Assembly (NCBI GenBank): GCA_028023455.1 | Contig: JAQFVV010006310.1 | Coordinates: forward strand, 808,001 to 872,000 | Source of the DNA: Epiperipatus broadwayi | Taxonomy: Eukaryota > Onychophora > Udeonychophora > Euonychophora > Peripatidae | Length of the DNA stretch: 64,000 nucleotides | Direction: 5' to 3' | Shown: positions 1-12,635 of the stretch, in pieces | How the letters are laid out: each line of letters opens with the position of its first letter | How positions within the stretch are numbered: the first letter of the stretch is position 1 | Position numbers and translations under genes: made by a program | The notes under the pieces: model-generated | Told to the model about the DNA's origin: nothing | The model's input: the letters and a program-made list of their open reading frames with translations, nothing else | Database searches by the model: none

Positions 1-2990
1 TCATTTTATTTGCCTATTTTCCAATTAATTGCACAATACGCATATCTAATGCACATCAGTCATAAAATAATCATACTCGAAGTAGAGTACATGTTCGTTC
101 ACCCTGAGTTTGAACTCTGTGGAATAACAAAGATAAGAGGTGAAGTAAGGAAAGTTATGCAAGTGTGAATTCCATCCCACTCAATCATTAATCATCATGG
201 GACCACTTCATAAAACTTAGATAAATCATCAAATAACTGACTTGACTTATCATGATTAATGCCCTACCTTGAAGATCCAGTGAGTGACTAAAATTAAATA
301 CACCTTTTATGGAGAAAAAAATCATCTTGTTACATATACTGCCCAAATCTGGGGGCTGTTAAATAAAAACTAAGGAGCATATTTCATCCCTTTACAATAT
401 ATTTTGACCTTATGATTGGTGATGATTTGCCATCACCCCACCTTAACCACATTCCATTATAAATGGCTACCCAACTGAGTGCTAATGATGATCATGTACT
501 GGTGGCCATTATTATAAATGGCTACCCAACTTATGGTTGATGATGTTCATACACCGATGATGATCACTTCACAATTATCACTCAACTTGATCTCAACCAC
601 AACTGTGAAAGAAAAAAGTATGCATCTTATGCAGAATTAATTTTTAAAAATTACTGTGATGTGACAAGAGTATTGACGATCATAAATTTAAAAAATAGTT
701 TTCATATATATTTAAAGGGTTCATGTTTAGAGTTAAATAGAAAAGCTATAATTTTGAAGATTGGGTGTTTGATTGTTGAAGTTTGTTTAGCTATATTTTC
801 AGTTTTGATGATGGGTGGAGGGATTTTATCATTAGCTTGAGGATGTAATGTTTTATGCAACTCTGAGGTGTGATCTACCTTAGCTATTGCTCCAACCATA
901 TTGTGATTTCATATTGTTTATCACAGTGCAGTTAACATAGTCCTGCCATGATTCCAACCTCTAAGTCTCCAAGAGAAGAATCAAGACATAATTCTACATT
1001 TTCTAGCCCCTAAGATTCAAAGAAGCAGGGCATAGTTTTGTATTTTACAGTCCCTAAGACCCCAAGAAAACAAGGCTTTGCAAAGATTTTTGCACTATCA
1101 TTATCAAGGATAGTGTCTAAATTGAGATAACTCTCTTGGTGTTCAGGGTGCATGATGTACTTATAGTCCAGTGGCTGAATTCTTTATCTACCTCACAATT
1201 GTACATAACTATTCATTTTGTTAGCTGGTAGGTGCATGTCAGATCTCTAAAAAATTGATATATACATAGTTTGAGATATAAACTTTGTTTTACATGTATA
1301 TTATATAAATATTGATAGATAGGTGTTTCATTTTTATTTTCCTTTTTTCCCAGAAAAGGAATTATGTAACACTTGTGTTATATATGGAATACAATAACAT
1401 AGTATGTGTACACAAATGTATATAAAGTTGAAAAGAAAAGTAGAAATAAACACAGACAAAAATTTTGTAGATACTTTCTACATCTCCCTGGAATAATCAT
1501 AGTAAAAGATTAAATAATTTTCAATTTAAAATAAAATTTTATTATAGAATTTAAAATAAAATTTTATTATAAATTAATCAGTTAAAAAGATCTAATAAAT
1601 ATTTTTATTAAATTCTGATTTTGAAATTAAAAATAAGCATGTTTTATGATAAAAAGTCTACTACTAATTGTAAAAATTTATATTATCTATCTTTGAAATC
1701 TTTTAATTAATGCTTGTATATATTCTATTATTTTGAAATCTTTATAGATCATACTTTGATGAAATTCAAAGTTGCTTTTAAAAGGACTAGAGTGAAAAGA
1801 TAAAAAGTTGTTAATTAGTGTATTTTTGTTACCCAATGCTATAAAAAGAGTTGATAAAAAGATTAGAATACTTTGGCTAGGAGGTTTACCAGTAGTTTTT
1901 TTGGTTTCAAGAGTCTCTTAGCCAGAATAGTTTTTTCCAGCTGCAGTAGTGGTTTTCTAGAAAAAAAAACAAAATAATTGAAGGCAGGACAATGGATACA
2001 ATGACTGCTACTAGTTCATGATGGTGGAGCTTGAATTCCCTTGGGGGTAAAGGTGTCAACGTCCAGTGTAGTTGCTTTCTTGAAGTCTATCCAATCCTAT
2101 ACAGAAGGCAGATCACTGTAGACCAAGTTATCTGTATTATACCTGTCCTGATGATGACATTTATCAAAATAACCTCAGCTTGCTGAAGAATTAATTATAC
2201 ATATGCTGATGTATCTATATGTAGAAGCATAAATTAATGTATATACCAATCATTCATCAAAATGACATTTTAAGAGTGATACCTATATATAGAATGTTAT
2301 TATTTTAAGCCGTTGAAACAGTAAGATTCGTATTCGAATCTTAAGTTTCACATTTTTCTATCGTCTCTCACTCACCAGTCTATCCTGCCCAAATTTAAAC
2401 TTTTTGGTATCGAATTGTGTGTGTAGCAATATTAAAAATGTATAGATATATGTAGAATTCACCATAAACATGCACACATTTCGATCTCAAATTTAAGGCA
2501 ATAAATAAAGATAAAATAATATAATTTAGATTTCATTTAGTTATAAAAAAATATATATTTTAACCATTTATTTTAAATTGTAAAATCCATTATTTATTGT
2601 TTTGTTTAAATTTCATTTAATAATAATTTTAGAAATCAGATGTAATATTTAATTAAAAGTAAAAGTAATCGTATGTTCTCTTTTTGTCTTTGAAATTTTA
2701 AAAAGAATCGGTCGGTGAGAGATAATAGATTAATTAAAAAGAAAAATTCCCTAAAATCTAATTGCAAAAACTAAATGTAAAATCTAAACATAAACAATAG
2801 ATCGGCAGTTTCCTCTAATTAGAATTAACAAAAATGCATTGATTAGCCTCAGGGCAGATTAAGTGAAATCTAAAAATACACTAACAAAAATGTGAAAGAT
2901 AAGATATAAAGAAAGGGAGGCCATCTTAGACTTGTTAGAAACAGGCACTTTAACTTTAGCTCTGCTCTCGATCAGTTGAGAGTCTCCAAA
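1..2990. other. AT-rich non-coding stretch with short local repeats
   Basis: No coherent reading frame or RNA gene is visible. Two copies of a segment containing TATAAATGGCTACCCAACT lie at about 451-476 and 505-532, amid GATGAT-rich sequence that resembles the ends of the dispersed repeats near 12,420 and 35,280. A 25-bp unit is tandemly duplicated at about 1,524-1,573. The segment around 1,400-1,540 (GTTGAAAAGAAAAGTAGA, then ACTTTC...CTGGAATAA) is a diverged relative of about 17,080-17,190, so an old dispersed repeat is present. A sequence like a Pol III B box on the minus strand (GAGTTCAAACTC, about 109-120) has no convincing A box. Confidence 0.5.
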
Positions 2991-3052
2991 ATATTAAATA
3001 AATTGTTCTTGCCACGGTATGACTGAGTAAAAGCGCCCAGACTATTCTCCGC

Positions 3053-3282
3053 CTGGGAGAAGGCCTATTCGATGCCAAACCTTCCATTGCCCTTCATAAA
3101 TTCAACCATGAAGATCTGCTGCCTAAAATAATGAGAAAGCTGCTGCTGCTGTTAAATTAAATGAACCACCTAAACACAGGAAAGAACTGCTAATCACGAA
3201 CAATTTGCTACTAACCAATGGAATCGAAAAACTTCTCATAAAACAGGTACCTGTGTCCAAATTCTCTAGAGTACTCTACTAA
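3053..3282 (+). pseudogene. Frame-broken coding-like fragment, unrecognised
   Basis: This is a compact, less AT-biased patch. One frame is open from about 3,053 to a stop at 3,158-3,160 and reads LGEGLFDAKPSIALHKFNHE near its start. The next frame is open from about 3,127 to a TAA at 3,280-3,282 and contains LNEPPKHRKELLITNNLLL. The residue composition of both parts is protein-like, and they overlap as expected if one indel near 3,130-3,150 split a single frame. The GCT/CTG run at 3,139-3,151 is a plausible slippage point. I do not recognise the protein. It could be a transposon relic, a host exon fragment or chance. No start codon, splice sites or domain motif can be assigned. Confidence 0.25.
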
Positions 3283-3289
3283 TATGCTA

Positions 3290-5028
3290 TAGCTCATTCT
3301 TCATACTACTTATAAAATGTAAAATTATCATTTGTAAAACTAAAATTTAATAATTAATTTGTGTAAATTTCTCTAATAATCTAGCTTACCTCACTCTATC
3401 TTTCTTGGGTACGTATTTCTAAAATCTACATTTATCATATAATTATCACATGCTCATAATTTTCTAAGTTTAAATCTATGATCGCTTGAAACAGTGAATG
3501 CGTGTCAAATTTTCATTAATATTTACTTTCATAAATAACTTAATTTTCATATAAATTGACACGCATTCAATGCTTCATTTATTGTAATGCAGGGGTCTAC
3601 TACTTTGCAAATGGCTGGCGTATTAGTTGTAATAATCACCTAGTTATATATGTTTTATATTTATTAAATCTTAATTAATAATTCCATAAAATATTCATTT
3701 CTTTGAGAGTTGCCAACGTTCTTTATTAAATATTGATAATGTAGGGCCGAGTTAGAAATATATTTAAGTCTTGGCAGGATTGTCTGTACATTATACATGT
3801 GCTACATTTAGAGATGTGATGACCCATTTCAAGCCATGAATATTCCGGATTCTATAGGGTTGAAATTAACCCTAGTTGTCTTACACAATTGGACATAATA
3901 AATGCTCCCGTAGGGCTTGACCGTCATGCATCCAGCAGGCAATTTCAGCACGAACCGCTTGTCCCTGGTTATGCTTATGTGACACCTTACTTCTTTGGGC
4001 TTTGCAGTTTCAATATACTGCCATTTCATATCGCCTTTCTAGCGTACCACGTGTTTTCTTTAACTAACTTTATTATTCCATGTATCACTCCGTCCCTGCA
4101 TTATCTTCATAATTCACTCTCAAATAAATGACTGCCCTTAGTTATAAATAAATATTTTTAATTAAATAAATATATGTCAGCCGCTACTTTTATAAATTTT
4201 ACTTTAGACTCTTGCATTGCAAAGGTATAAATCCCTCAAGACATGCCTTAGAAATACTTGCTCGAGAATTTTAGGTAGCTAGATTATGCCTTCAAATAAA
4301 TGTATTTCTTTTGTAAACATTACAGTATCGGAAATACCGCTACTGAGGTCTTAAATATAAAATATGTCTAAATAAATCAATGTATTCTTTAATATATAAT
4401 AGTATCGCAAATCCTGCTACTGAAACTTTAAATCTATAAAATATTATTAGTAAATGATTTTTTTTTATTAAAATGTTTCAATAAATAATTTTAAACTATA
4501 CGTCTGCAGTTACGTTTTATTTATTCGATACCCATTCTATATAATATTTCCTCGATTATGTAAATATGAATGTTTAACTAATATTAGTGTGATTATTGGC
4601 TAACTCGAAAATAAAATCATGAATCTCTTGCATATCCCTGACCACCGTGCCTAAAGAAATATTTACTAATGTCGCATCAAATGCGTTGTTTCGTAGATTG
4701 TATTGTGGAACCGATAAACTATGTTTCGAACTTAGTACTATGGGTGGCTTCACTACCTAGATGGTGCTGCAGTTGTGTGGTGGTCGAATTCGACACTATG
4801 TTAACGAGTCACACGTTTTCACTGTTTATTGAAAAAAAAGACATTTTAAATTTAAAGATGTTGATAATTAATCAATCAACAATTACCTGTCAAAAATTGA
4901 CTTTATTTTTTTAAAAGAAGAAAACTTTTTATAAAAGAATTTAATAATTGATTCATGTTACTTTTTTATATATATTGAGCCAGGTCCCCACAAATAATTT
5001 CCATATTAACCAGGCTTAAATTTAAACT
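3290..5028. other. AT-rich stretch with a higher-complexity island
   Basis: Apart from the hairpin annotated separately, most of this is low-complexity AT-rich sequence. About 3,830-4,060 is of normal complexity and carries overlapping open frames on both strands of 60-80 codons. Neither translation shows a recognisable domain, so I read them as chance or a decayed element. A second less AT-rich patch lies at about 4,640-4,800. No gene is called. Confidence 0.4.
3495..3569. repeat. Hairpin with perfect 14-bp arms
   Basis: TGAATGCGTGTCAA at 3,495-3,508 is followed, 47 nt later, by its exact reverse complement TTGACACGCATTCA at 3,556-3,569. The arms stand out because they are GC-containing in an AT-rich surround. 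The pairing may extend imperfectly inward (AAATTT/AAATT). It could be a short MITE or the remains of an inverted repeat. No target duplication was recognised. Confidence 0.6.
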
Positions 5029-6550
5029 TTAATAATAACTTTTGGAATCCTTTGGCTTTAACACTATGGGAACAGTCTTCCCCTTCAAGCAGAGGGGATC
5101 ATACCATTGATAGCATATACCCGCAACCAGCTTGAGCAATATAAAGCATAACATGATCACGTTTGCCTTCTGTAGCTTTCCTCAACTGCTGGAAGAAATC
5201 CCTGCCATCCAAAGCATTTTATTTGTTTTGAGGATCAAACTCTTAAATTAATAGTGATGCAGTGACAAGAGAGAGAGAGAATAGACCAAAATAATAACTA
5301 AGCAAACATTAATTTATTTATACCCACATATATATTTAACAGAATACCATAATAAATTTTACATAAAAAATATAAATGATTACTTTTAGACTAAAATTAT
5401 GATAGCCCTTCATTAAATTTCATTTATTTTAAATAAAATGTCTAGACCATTATTTAAAAGTATATTTACCCAGGTTTTCATTTGAGTGTATTTTCTATTG
5501 GTTTTGATTCCAACCAGTTGGCTTTTTGTTTCTCTATCAATGGTATCATGGCTTTCCTTCCAGATTTCTGTTGAACAAAGACAGAGAGAGAGTATGTGGC
5601 AGCATCTATTTATAATCTAGGCATTTGTTCTGGGTATTGGGTCCAGGTGAGGTTTCAGTTGATTTTTTTATTGTTGAGGGCTAGGACAAGAGCCCAGTCG
5701 AGCACTTCTAAGATAATCTAGCAATGCATTTTGCTAGATCTACTGCTTCTGCAATACTTTCCACAGCAGCAATGAATGGCTCTATTTTGTCCCTAGATCT
5801 CTGGAGCAATGAATAATATAACAGCACAAAATGAAGACCAGAATAATTCAATCACAAACTGTATCCGAAATGACTTATAGATTGTAGACTAGATTGAATT
5901 ACAGATTTAAGAGTGGAATGATCTAATAGATTGCAGACCTGACTAAATAACATTAACCATAGCAACTTTATACTTTTTCTCTTCTATTATTTTAATTTCT
6001 TATCATTATTTTTTAATTTTGATCACAATTTACTTAAGTCTGTTTTTAATTACAATTTACATTTTATCTAATCTTTTTCTTAGATTAATCTACTATCTCA
6101 TCAATAGTTACATAGTTTGTAGTTACTGCAATTATTAATTTCAATTTTATTATCAACACAATAATCTTGCAAACTTAATTGCATTCCAAAGCTTTTACTA
6201 ATTAATTTTTATTTTGTTTTCACATTTGCTTATTTTAAATTTTTTTAAAAATTTATACTAAAGGAGAATTTTTTTAATTAACAAGAAGAGTTTATAAATA
6301 TTTCCCTACCCCCTTTTTTAAGGCAAAGCTTTATTCTATTTTCCAAGAAATTATAACACAATCTTTTTTTTATTATTAAAACATTTTAAAACCACTCCTT
6401 AACTAATTATAATTTTTTGATTATTTTCATCTGTTTGATTTTTCTTTTTTTAATAAATCTGATCATATATTTTGAATTATATGACATGTAACACATATAT
6501 GTGTTCTACAAGACATATCCCTTGCTAGCATTACAACACACATATACAGA
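5029..6550 (-). repeat. 1.5 kb interspersed repeat, copy A
   Basis: From AATAACTTTTGGAATCC to the ACATGTAACACATATA segment near 6,500, this matches 8,188-10,350 in order over its whole length, with many substitutions and small indels. Orientation is arbitrary, set to minus because the best coding relic reads that way: SRDKIEPFIAAVESIAEAVD appears on the minus strand near 5,710-5,800 and has a clear counterpart in copy B. The part nearest 5,029-5,245 ends (minus strand) just after a B-box-like GAGTTTGATCCTC, suggesting a SINE-like segment. No terminal repeats or target duplication were found, so the family is unknown. Confidence 0.65.
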
Positions 6551-8187
6551 CACAGTTTGAGAGGTAAAATGCATTAATTTGACCCATTTTATTTTTGATT
6601 TTACCATTTGATTTTCACTTTTCATCTTTAATTAATATTTTTACAAGATAAGTGTTCAATTGCATACAGATCAACAAAAATTACAGAGTGACTTTTTATG
6701 CTGCTCTATCTCACAGGCCATAATCTATGTTTTCTGACAATAATTTATATCATATATGATAACCACAATGGACAACATGCATTTTTCCAATGTGTACAGA
6801 GGCTAAATGCTTCAAATAGCAGAACACATCTGGTTTATATCAGACTTACAAATAAAATACTTTAACTTTATTACTATGCTGGAATTTCTCTACCAGTGGG
6901 TTGAATGAACACAGGACTTTCTCCTTTGGGTGTGCATCCTAGAAGATATGGGGTTGCTTCAAATGGCAGTATTCTCTACTGACTATTTGGCATACACTAA
7001 AATGAGATTTATTATTATATCATATTGGGAATTTTCCTTCCCATAAAACTGATTTGTAGCTTATGGTGGATCTATTTTTACAGTGTGCATATTTTTTAGA
7101 TAAGGGATTGGGACATCTCACAGTGCATCAAATGGGCCCAGATCCTACTATTTCTTTATCCTATGGGATGATCCCTCCAGTTTTCATGCCCATTATGGGT
7201 TTTAAGTTCACATAGCAACAGCCTACATTTAACATCTATCAATCTTTATCTACACTTCCCCCTCTATGACCCTATTTACCTACTACACACAGTGCTTGCG
7301 ATGTGATTGGTTGGTGATAGTCATAAGTGCTTGAGAGATTTGCAGTCTCAATTTAATTTTAATTTCTAAACTTATTTGAAAAATTATTTTACAATTTTTT
7401 ATTTATTTTATTATAGATTTTATTTTATTTATTATATGCTTTATTCAAGTTTTTAATTTAAAAAAAAAAACTTTTTTTCATGTATGTACATTAAATCTCT
7501 AAATAAAACACTTTTATTTTATTCTTGTATATTTACTCTAAAATATTATTTTACTTTAAATAATAAAAAATCTCATTCTACTTCCCTTTAACTACTGTAA
7601 ATAAAAACATTATTATTTTATTGTATTTATCCCACTCTATTGCCTTTACATTATTAACTCTCAAAAACAAACAAAAAACATTTAATTTTATTTCCAATCC
7701 ATGTACAATAAGCTTCTTTTTTTATTATTATTAAAAATCCATCCAATTAATATAAAGTGCAAACACCCTAAAGTTTATCAGGCAGTTTTCTTCACTTTCA
7801 TTATTTTTTATTATTTTTAAATTGAACAAAATATTTGACAAAATATTTTAAATCAAACAAAGTATTCAACAAACTAAAGACCCCCAATAATAAATTATTT
7901 ATCATTTCTAACCATATTATCTACTCTATCCTTTTTTTACAATACATACTCTTTTTTATTCTTTTATTTTATATTTTTAATTATTATTAATTATCTTATA
8001 TGCATAATGTTATAATTTGCTTGCCTTGGTCCATTTCTCTTCTCACACTGCTCACCGATTTCACTTTTACTATTATGCAATTTAGCATTTATTTTAAATT
8101 TTAGTTTCGAACTTTTTTTTTTTAATTTTAATTACAATTTTGCTTTTTTTAACTTTTATTATCCTAGGCCAATTTGGGTCACTTCAG
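6551..8187. other. AT-rich spacer between the two 1.5 kb repeat copies
   Basis: No ORF over 60 codons, RNA gene or structure was seen. Sequence after copy A does not resemble sequence after copy B, so this is not part of a simple tandem duplication unit. From 7,370 onward it is mostly T/A-rich low-complexity DNA with several A and T runs. Confidence 0.45.
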
Positions 8188-8406
8188 CAATAACTTTTGG
8201 AATCTTTTGGCTCTAACACTACATGAACATACTGGCCCTTCATGCAGAGGGAAGAATACCATTGATAGCATAACCATCAATGATATCTATGGCCAGATCA
8301 AGCTATACAAAGCATAACATGACCACATTTTCTGACCATGGCCCACCTCAACTGCTGGAACAACTCCTGCCTTCCAAAGCATTTTATTTGTTTGAGGATC
8401 AAACTC

Positions 8407-8530
8407 AGGTGCCAGTCAACCATGTTATATAGTCGGCATGCTTCGGACAATAGGCACACTATCCCAAGCTAGCTAATACCCTTAACCAGAGTCCAGCACA
8501 TTTACTTAACACATAAATATAACTATACTC
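8407..8530 (-). repeat. 124-bp segment present only in copy B, bordered by ACTC
   Basis: In copy A, GAGGATCAAACTC runs directly into TTAAATTAATAG. In copy B the same junction contains 124 extra bp, bordered by ACTC at 8,403-8,406 and 8,527-8,530. This is either a deletion between short direct repeats in copy A or an insertion in copy B. On the minus strand it lies just upstream of a B-box-like GAGTTTGATCCTC, so it may be the 5' (tRNA-related) part of a SINE that copy A lost. No convincing A box is visible. Confidence 0.4.
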
Positions 8531-9808
8531 TTAAATTAATAGTGACACAATGACAAGAAAGAGAATAAACCAAAATAATAACTAAGCAAACATTAATTTA
8601 TTTATATCACATACATATTTAACAGAATATTGTATAATAAATTTTACATAAAAAAATATAAATGATTACTTTCAGGCTAAAATTATGATAGTCCATTAAA
8701 TTTCATTTATTTAAAATAATATCTAGATCATTATTTAAAAGTATATTTACTAGGTTTTCATTTGTGTGTATTTTCCATTGGTTTTGATTCCAACCAGTTG
8801 GCTTTTTGGTTCTCCATTGATGGCTTCATAGCTTTCCTTCCAGATTTTTGTCAAACAATAAGAGAAAGAGAGAGTATGTGGCAGCATCTATTTACAATCT
8901 AGGCATTTGTTCTGGGCATTGGGCCCAAGTGAGGTTTTAGTTGATTTTTTTAGGCTAAGGCAGAAAGCCCAGTCCAACATTTCTGAGATGATCTAGTAAA
9001 ACATTTTGCTAGATCTACTGCTTCTACAATGATATTTCCCACAACAGCAATAAATGGCTCTATTTTATCCCTAGATTTCTGGGTCTCTGGAGCAATGAAT
9101 AATGTAACAGCAGAAAATGAAGATCGGAATAATTCAATCACAAAATGAATCGAAACTGACTTACGGAAAGAAGACCAGACTAAATTACAGATGAAAGACC
9201 AGACTGAATTATAGATTGAAGAGTGGAATGATCTCCAGATTGCAGACCCAATTAAATATCAATAGGCCATAGCAACTTTATATACTTTTTTTCTGCCATT
9301 ATTTTAATTTCTTATCATTATTTTTTAATTTTGATCATAGCTTAAGTCTGTTTTTCATTACAATTTACATTTTATTTAATCTTTTTCTTATATTAATTTA
9401 CTATCTCATTAATAGTTTACATAGTTTGTAATTACTTCAATTACTAATTTCAATTTTATTATCAACCAGTAATCTTGCAAACTTAATTGCATTCCAAAGC
9501 TTTAACTAATTATTTTTATTCTATTTTCACATTTGCTTATTTTAATTTTTTTTTTTAAATTTATAACAAAGGAGAGTTTGCTTCAAAAAGCAGAGTTTAT
9601 AAATCTTTCCCTACCCCAGTCTCAAGACAAAGCTTTATTCTCTTTTCCAAGAAAATATAATGCAATCTTCTTTTTTTATTTTTAAAACGTTTTAAAACCA
9701 GTCCTTAATTAATTATAACTTTTTTACTATTCTCGCCTATTTGATTTTTCATTTTTTTAATAAATCTGATCATATATTTTGAATTATGAAACATGTAACA
9801 TATATATA

Positions 9809-10302
9809 CCCTTAAACCTCACTTAGCGATTGGCTACTTAGCGATATTTCATAATAGCGATCATCATCAATTTGTACCCACTACTTCGATTTATAATCGA
9901 TTGGGAAATTTTTTTTTTTTTAAATTTAGAACATAATTAATGAATCTATAATACATATAAGTGTTGAATGTCTTTAGAAAAATTAAACATTATTTAAATA
10001 TAATTTCTTAAAATATATATAATTAATGAATCTATAATAGTATATACTGTACATATAAGTGTTGAATGTCTTTAAAAAAAATAAACTTTATTTAAATATA
10101 ATGTACAGTACTTGGATTATTTAAATAAAGTTTAATTTTTCTAAAAACATTCAACACTTATATTAGATGATAAAATAGTCCAATATATAAATACAGTACA
10201 GTATTATATAAAAATAGTTACTGATTTTGTAACTTCGTTAAAAATGTTGTTTATACCCAAGTAGTTTCAAATCAAAAAAAAAAAACATTTTAAAATGCCA
10301 AT
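9809..10302. mobile_element. pogo-like DNA transposon fragment or MITE inserted in copy B
   Basis: Comparison with copy A locates an insertion of about 0.5 kb between ACATGTAACATATATATA and the resuming GTGTGTGTTTTACAACAC. Its left end reads CCTTAAACCTCACTTAGCGA and contains TAGCGAT three times, followed by TTTGTACCCACTACTTCGAT and ATAATCGATTGGGAAA. From memory this resembles ends of invertebrate pogo/Tigger elements of the Tc1/mariner superfamily. The right end is less convincing as an inverted copy. No transposase is encoded. Inside, a ~45-bp unit occurs twice directly (from about 9,957 and 10,046) and once inverted (about 10,105-10,165). Confidence 0.45.
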
Positions 10303-10429
10303 GGTGTGTGTTTTACAACACATATCTCTCACTGGCATTACAATATATATACATGTATGAGTAAATTTTATGTATATTAAACAAGGAATTAATTAGGAAA
10401 CTAATATTTTTAATAATTTTATTATTTTG

Positions 10430-10870
10430 TCAAATCAAAAATATCATAATGTACATGGCAGTGTGCACATAAATTGCTAAATGCATACACATATATATTA
10501 AATCTGATCAATTATGTATTATAAAAAGGAAAATGAATGTTTTTTATTACTAAATGACAATTCAAATGTGAATAAATTGTTATACTACATGTCTGTGTGC
10601 TGGTATATATGGGTTTTATGTAAACTTAGTATAGGTAAATTTTACTTATTTATTGTATTATTTTTATGACAATTCAAATATGTTCAGAAATTTTTATGCA
10701 TGTCTGTGTGCATATATACCAATATCTGTCAGATACACTTATATGTAAATTTTAATCATTTATTTTATTATTTTGAAAAAGATGATCAGAAATTATTAAG
10801 CCACATGTCTGTGTATTGACTGTGTTTTAAGTAAACTTATTGGAACATATATGTAAATCACAATATAATA
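10430..10870. repeat. Imperfect ~110-bp tandem array, about 3-4 units
   Basis: Units are marked by ATGACAATTCAAATRTG followed about 30 bp later by CATGTCTGTGTGC or a variant, then TATGTAAAYTTA. The clearest units begin near 10,548, 10,668 and 10,775, and a weaker one near 10,435 carries CATGGCAGTGTGCACAT. The single corresponding stretch at about 34,380-34,530 carries one unit. The array therefore seems to be an expansion within copy 1 of the dispersed repeat. Confidence 0.5.
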
Positions 10871-12470
10871 ATTTGAATTATGTGTATTTCTGATTTTTTG
10901 TTTGTCTCACACATCAACGTAAAATATATGACAAAATGATTATTTCTTTTCAGAAAATAATACATTTGACTTCATTCAATAGATATTTTTGTCTACTACT
11001 GAAATAAATTTTAAATGTTCACATTTTGTTTGTGTAAATATTAAAAAAATGAAATATCAATCAAAATAAAGATGTATACATCATAATTTCTAGAAAGATT
11101 ATTCTCAGTTTAAAAAATCAATGAAATATTTTTTAATTCTGATTATATTTAACGCATTGGAACAAATAATTATTTATTTCTTTTATAACTAATGAATTAT
11201 GCTTTAAAAGTTTAAATTTTTTGAATATTTATTGCTAAATTACAATATTTCCTTACTGTAAATAATGTAGATTGTTTACATCAAAGTTAGAATTTTTTAA
11301 TTTACTTGAGGCAATATTTGTTAGCTGCTAATATAACATTATATTTTTGAAAATAGAGTATTACAAGTCAAAATAAGTTATTAATAATTTATATTTTTTG
11401 ATATCTATTAAATATAGTGCAAATTATTTTTTAAAAAAATATTTAAAACCATAATAAATTTGCAAATAAACATGTTTTTGTATCATTGGAAACTGCAATG
11501 TCATAAAATGCCAAACATTTTACAGCTTTGTCAACAGACAATGGCTGAACATGTCAGGGCAAGGCTTATGTCTATTGTAAGAGTGGGAATTTTGAATTTC
11601 CTGCCTTTTAGCGTGGAATTTTTGGAAAAAAATTATTATACTAAAATATACCGTTTTACATGCATTTTAACGTATAATACTTATGAAAAAATTCACTAGG
11701 GGTGAATTGTCCAAAAGTCAAAATAATTCAGGTTTACTCCTCAAAAAGTTAAAGGGGTGTATATTAGTGTATGGGCATCCAGTTGACAAGAGTCCTGGTT
11801 TGGCACTAAGAATATATTCTTTAAAGTCCATGCACTACATTTTATTTTGTTTACACTATTAGAAATTAAGTTTATAGTTGGCCAATACATTAATGGTACT
11901 AAATGGCCAGAGCATTGATGATGATCAGCATGTTTTACTATCCTAACATTATTGTTTTATGGTTGTATATTCACATGGATTAGCACTTAAGCTGGTGCAT
12001 CCAAATTAATGGTTAAATAATTGCATCAAGCTGGCAAAGATTAAATAGTTGGCCTGGTCTACAGTAGTCCCATTTTGAATCCAGTCACAAGGTTAACCAC
12101 TGATTTATTTTTTATTGATGATCATTCATGATGAATGAGTATTACTTTTACTTTTTGATAATGCTTGTGAATTTATAATTAATCATAGTTACTCTAGGGA
12201 GTTAACTAGACTGATCTCAGAATGATCTCTCACAAGATCTCTCATACTCATTACCATATCATTATTTTACATTATATTAAATTTATATTACGTTTCATTA
12301 TTTAAATTTTTTGTATTTTGGGGAAGATTCCATCACTCCAGGGTTACTCTACTTCCCCATTCTGTTACTTTGATATTTTATACTTATGTATTTTAAATTT
12401 ATATAATTTATTTTGAGTTGATGATGATTTTTCCATCATCCCACCTTCATGCCAAATTTCCCCATCCCAT
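10490..12470 (+). repeat. Diverged dispersed repeat, copy 1
   Basis: Blocks match 34,370-35,330 in the same order: AATTATGTATTATAAAAA, ATGACAATTCAAA, AAGTCCATGCAC, GGCCAGAG with CATTGATGATGATCAGCAT, GTGCATCCAAATTA, TGGCCTGGTCTA, TGATCATTCATGATGA, and finally GATGATGATTTTCCATCA. Copy 1 is longer, with about 0.9 kb (roughly 10,870-11,700) that copy 2 lacks. No coding capacity is evident. An ORF at 11,460-11,699 has no recognisable domain. Confidence 0.6.
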
Positions 12471-12635
12471 TATAATATGGTATGGCTAAAGAATTCTCAG
12501 CCCCATATAGCTATTTAAGTTGGATAGCTGGGTTTGAAGATATACAGATGTCTGAAATTTTCAGATTATCTACTTAAAAATTAACTATCAGATAAGTGCT
12601 GGCTTTGAATTGGTATTTGGGATCTGGTGTCTGAA

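Larger units (their letters stand above)
8188..10350 (-). repeat. 1.5 kb interspersed repeat, copy B (interrupted)
   Basis: This is the second copy of the repeat at 5,029-6,550. It differs by two large length changes. A 124-bp segment (8,407-8,530) is absent from copy A, and a roughly 0.5 kb insertion lies at about 9,809-10,302. The open minus-strand run at 8,950-9,141 includes SRDKIEPFIAVVGNIIVEAV, matching the disrupted frame of copy A. That makes it likely to be a relic of a real protein segment rather than chance, although I cannot name the protein. Confidence 0.65.

Noticed and set aside
5029-10350. Reading the 1.5 kb repeats as a pair of LTRs
   Set aside because: No TG/CA ends, target duplication, primer site or coding interior could be defined.
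11460-11699. 79-codon plus-strand open run inside the dispersed repeat
   Set aside because: No domain, and the other copy of the repeat has no counterpart to compare.
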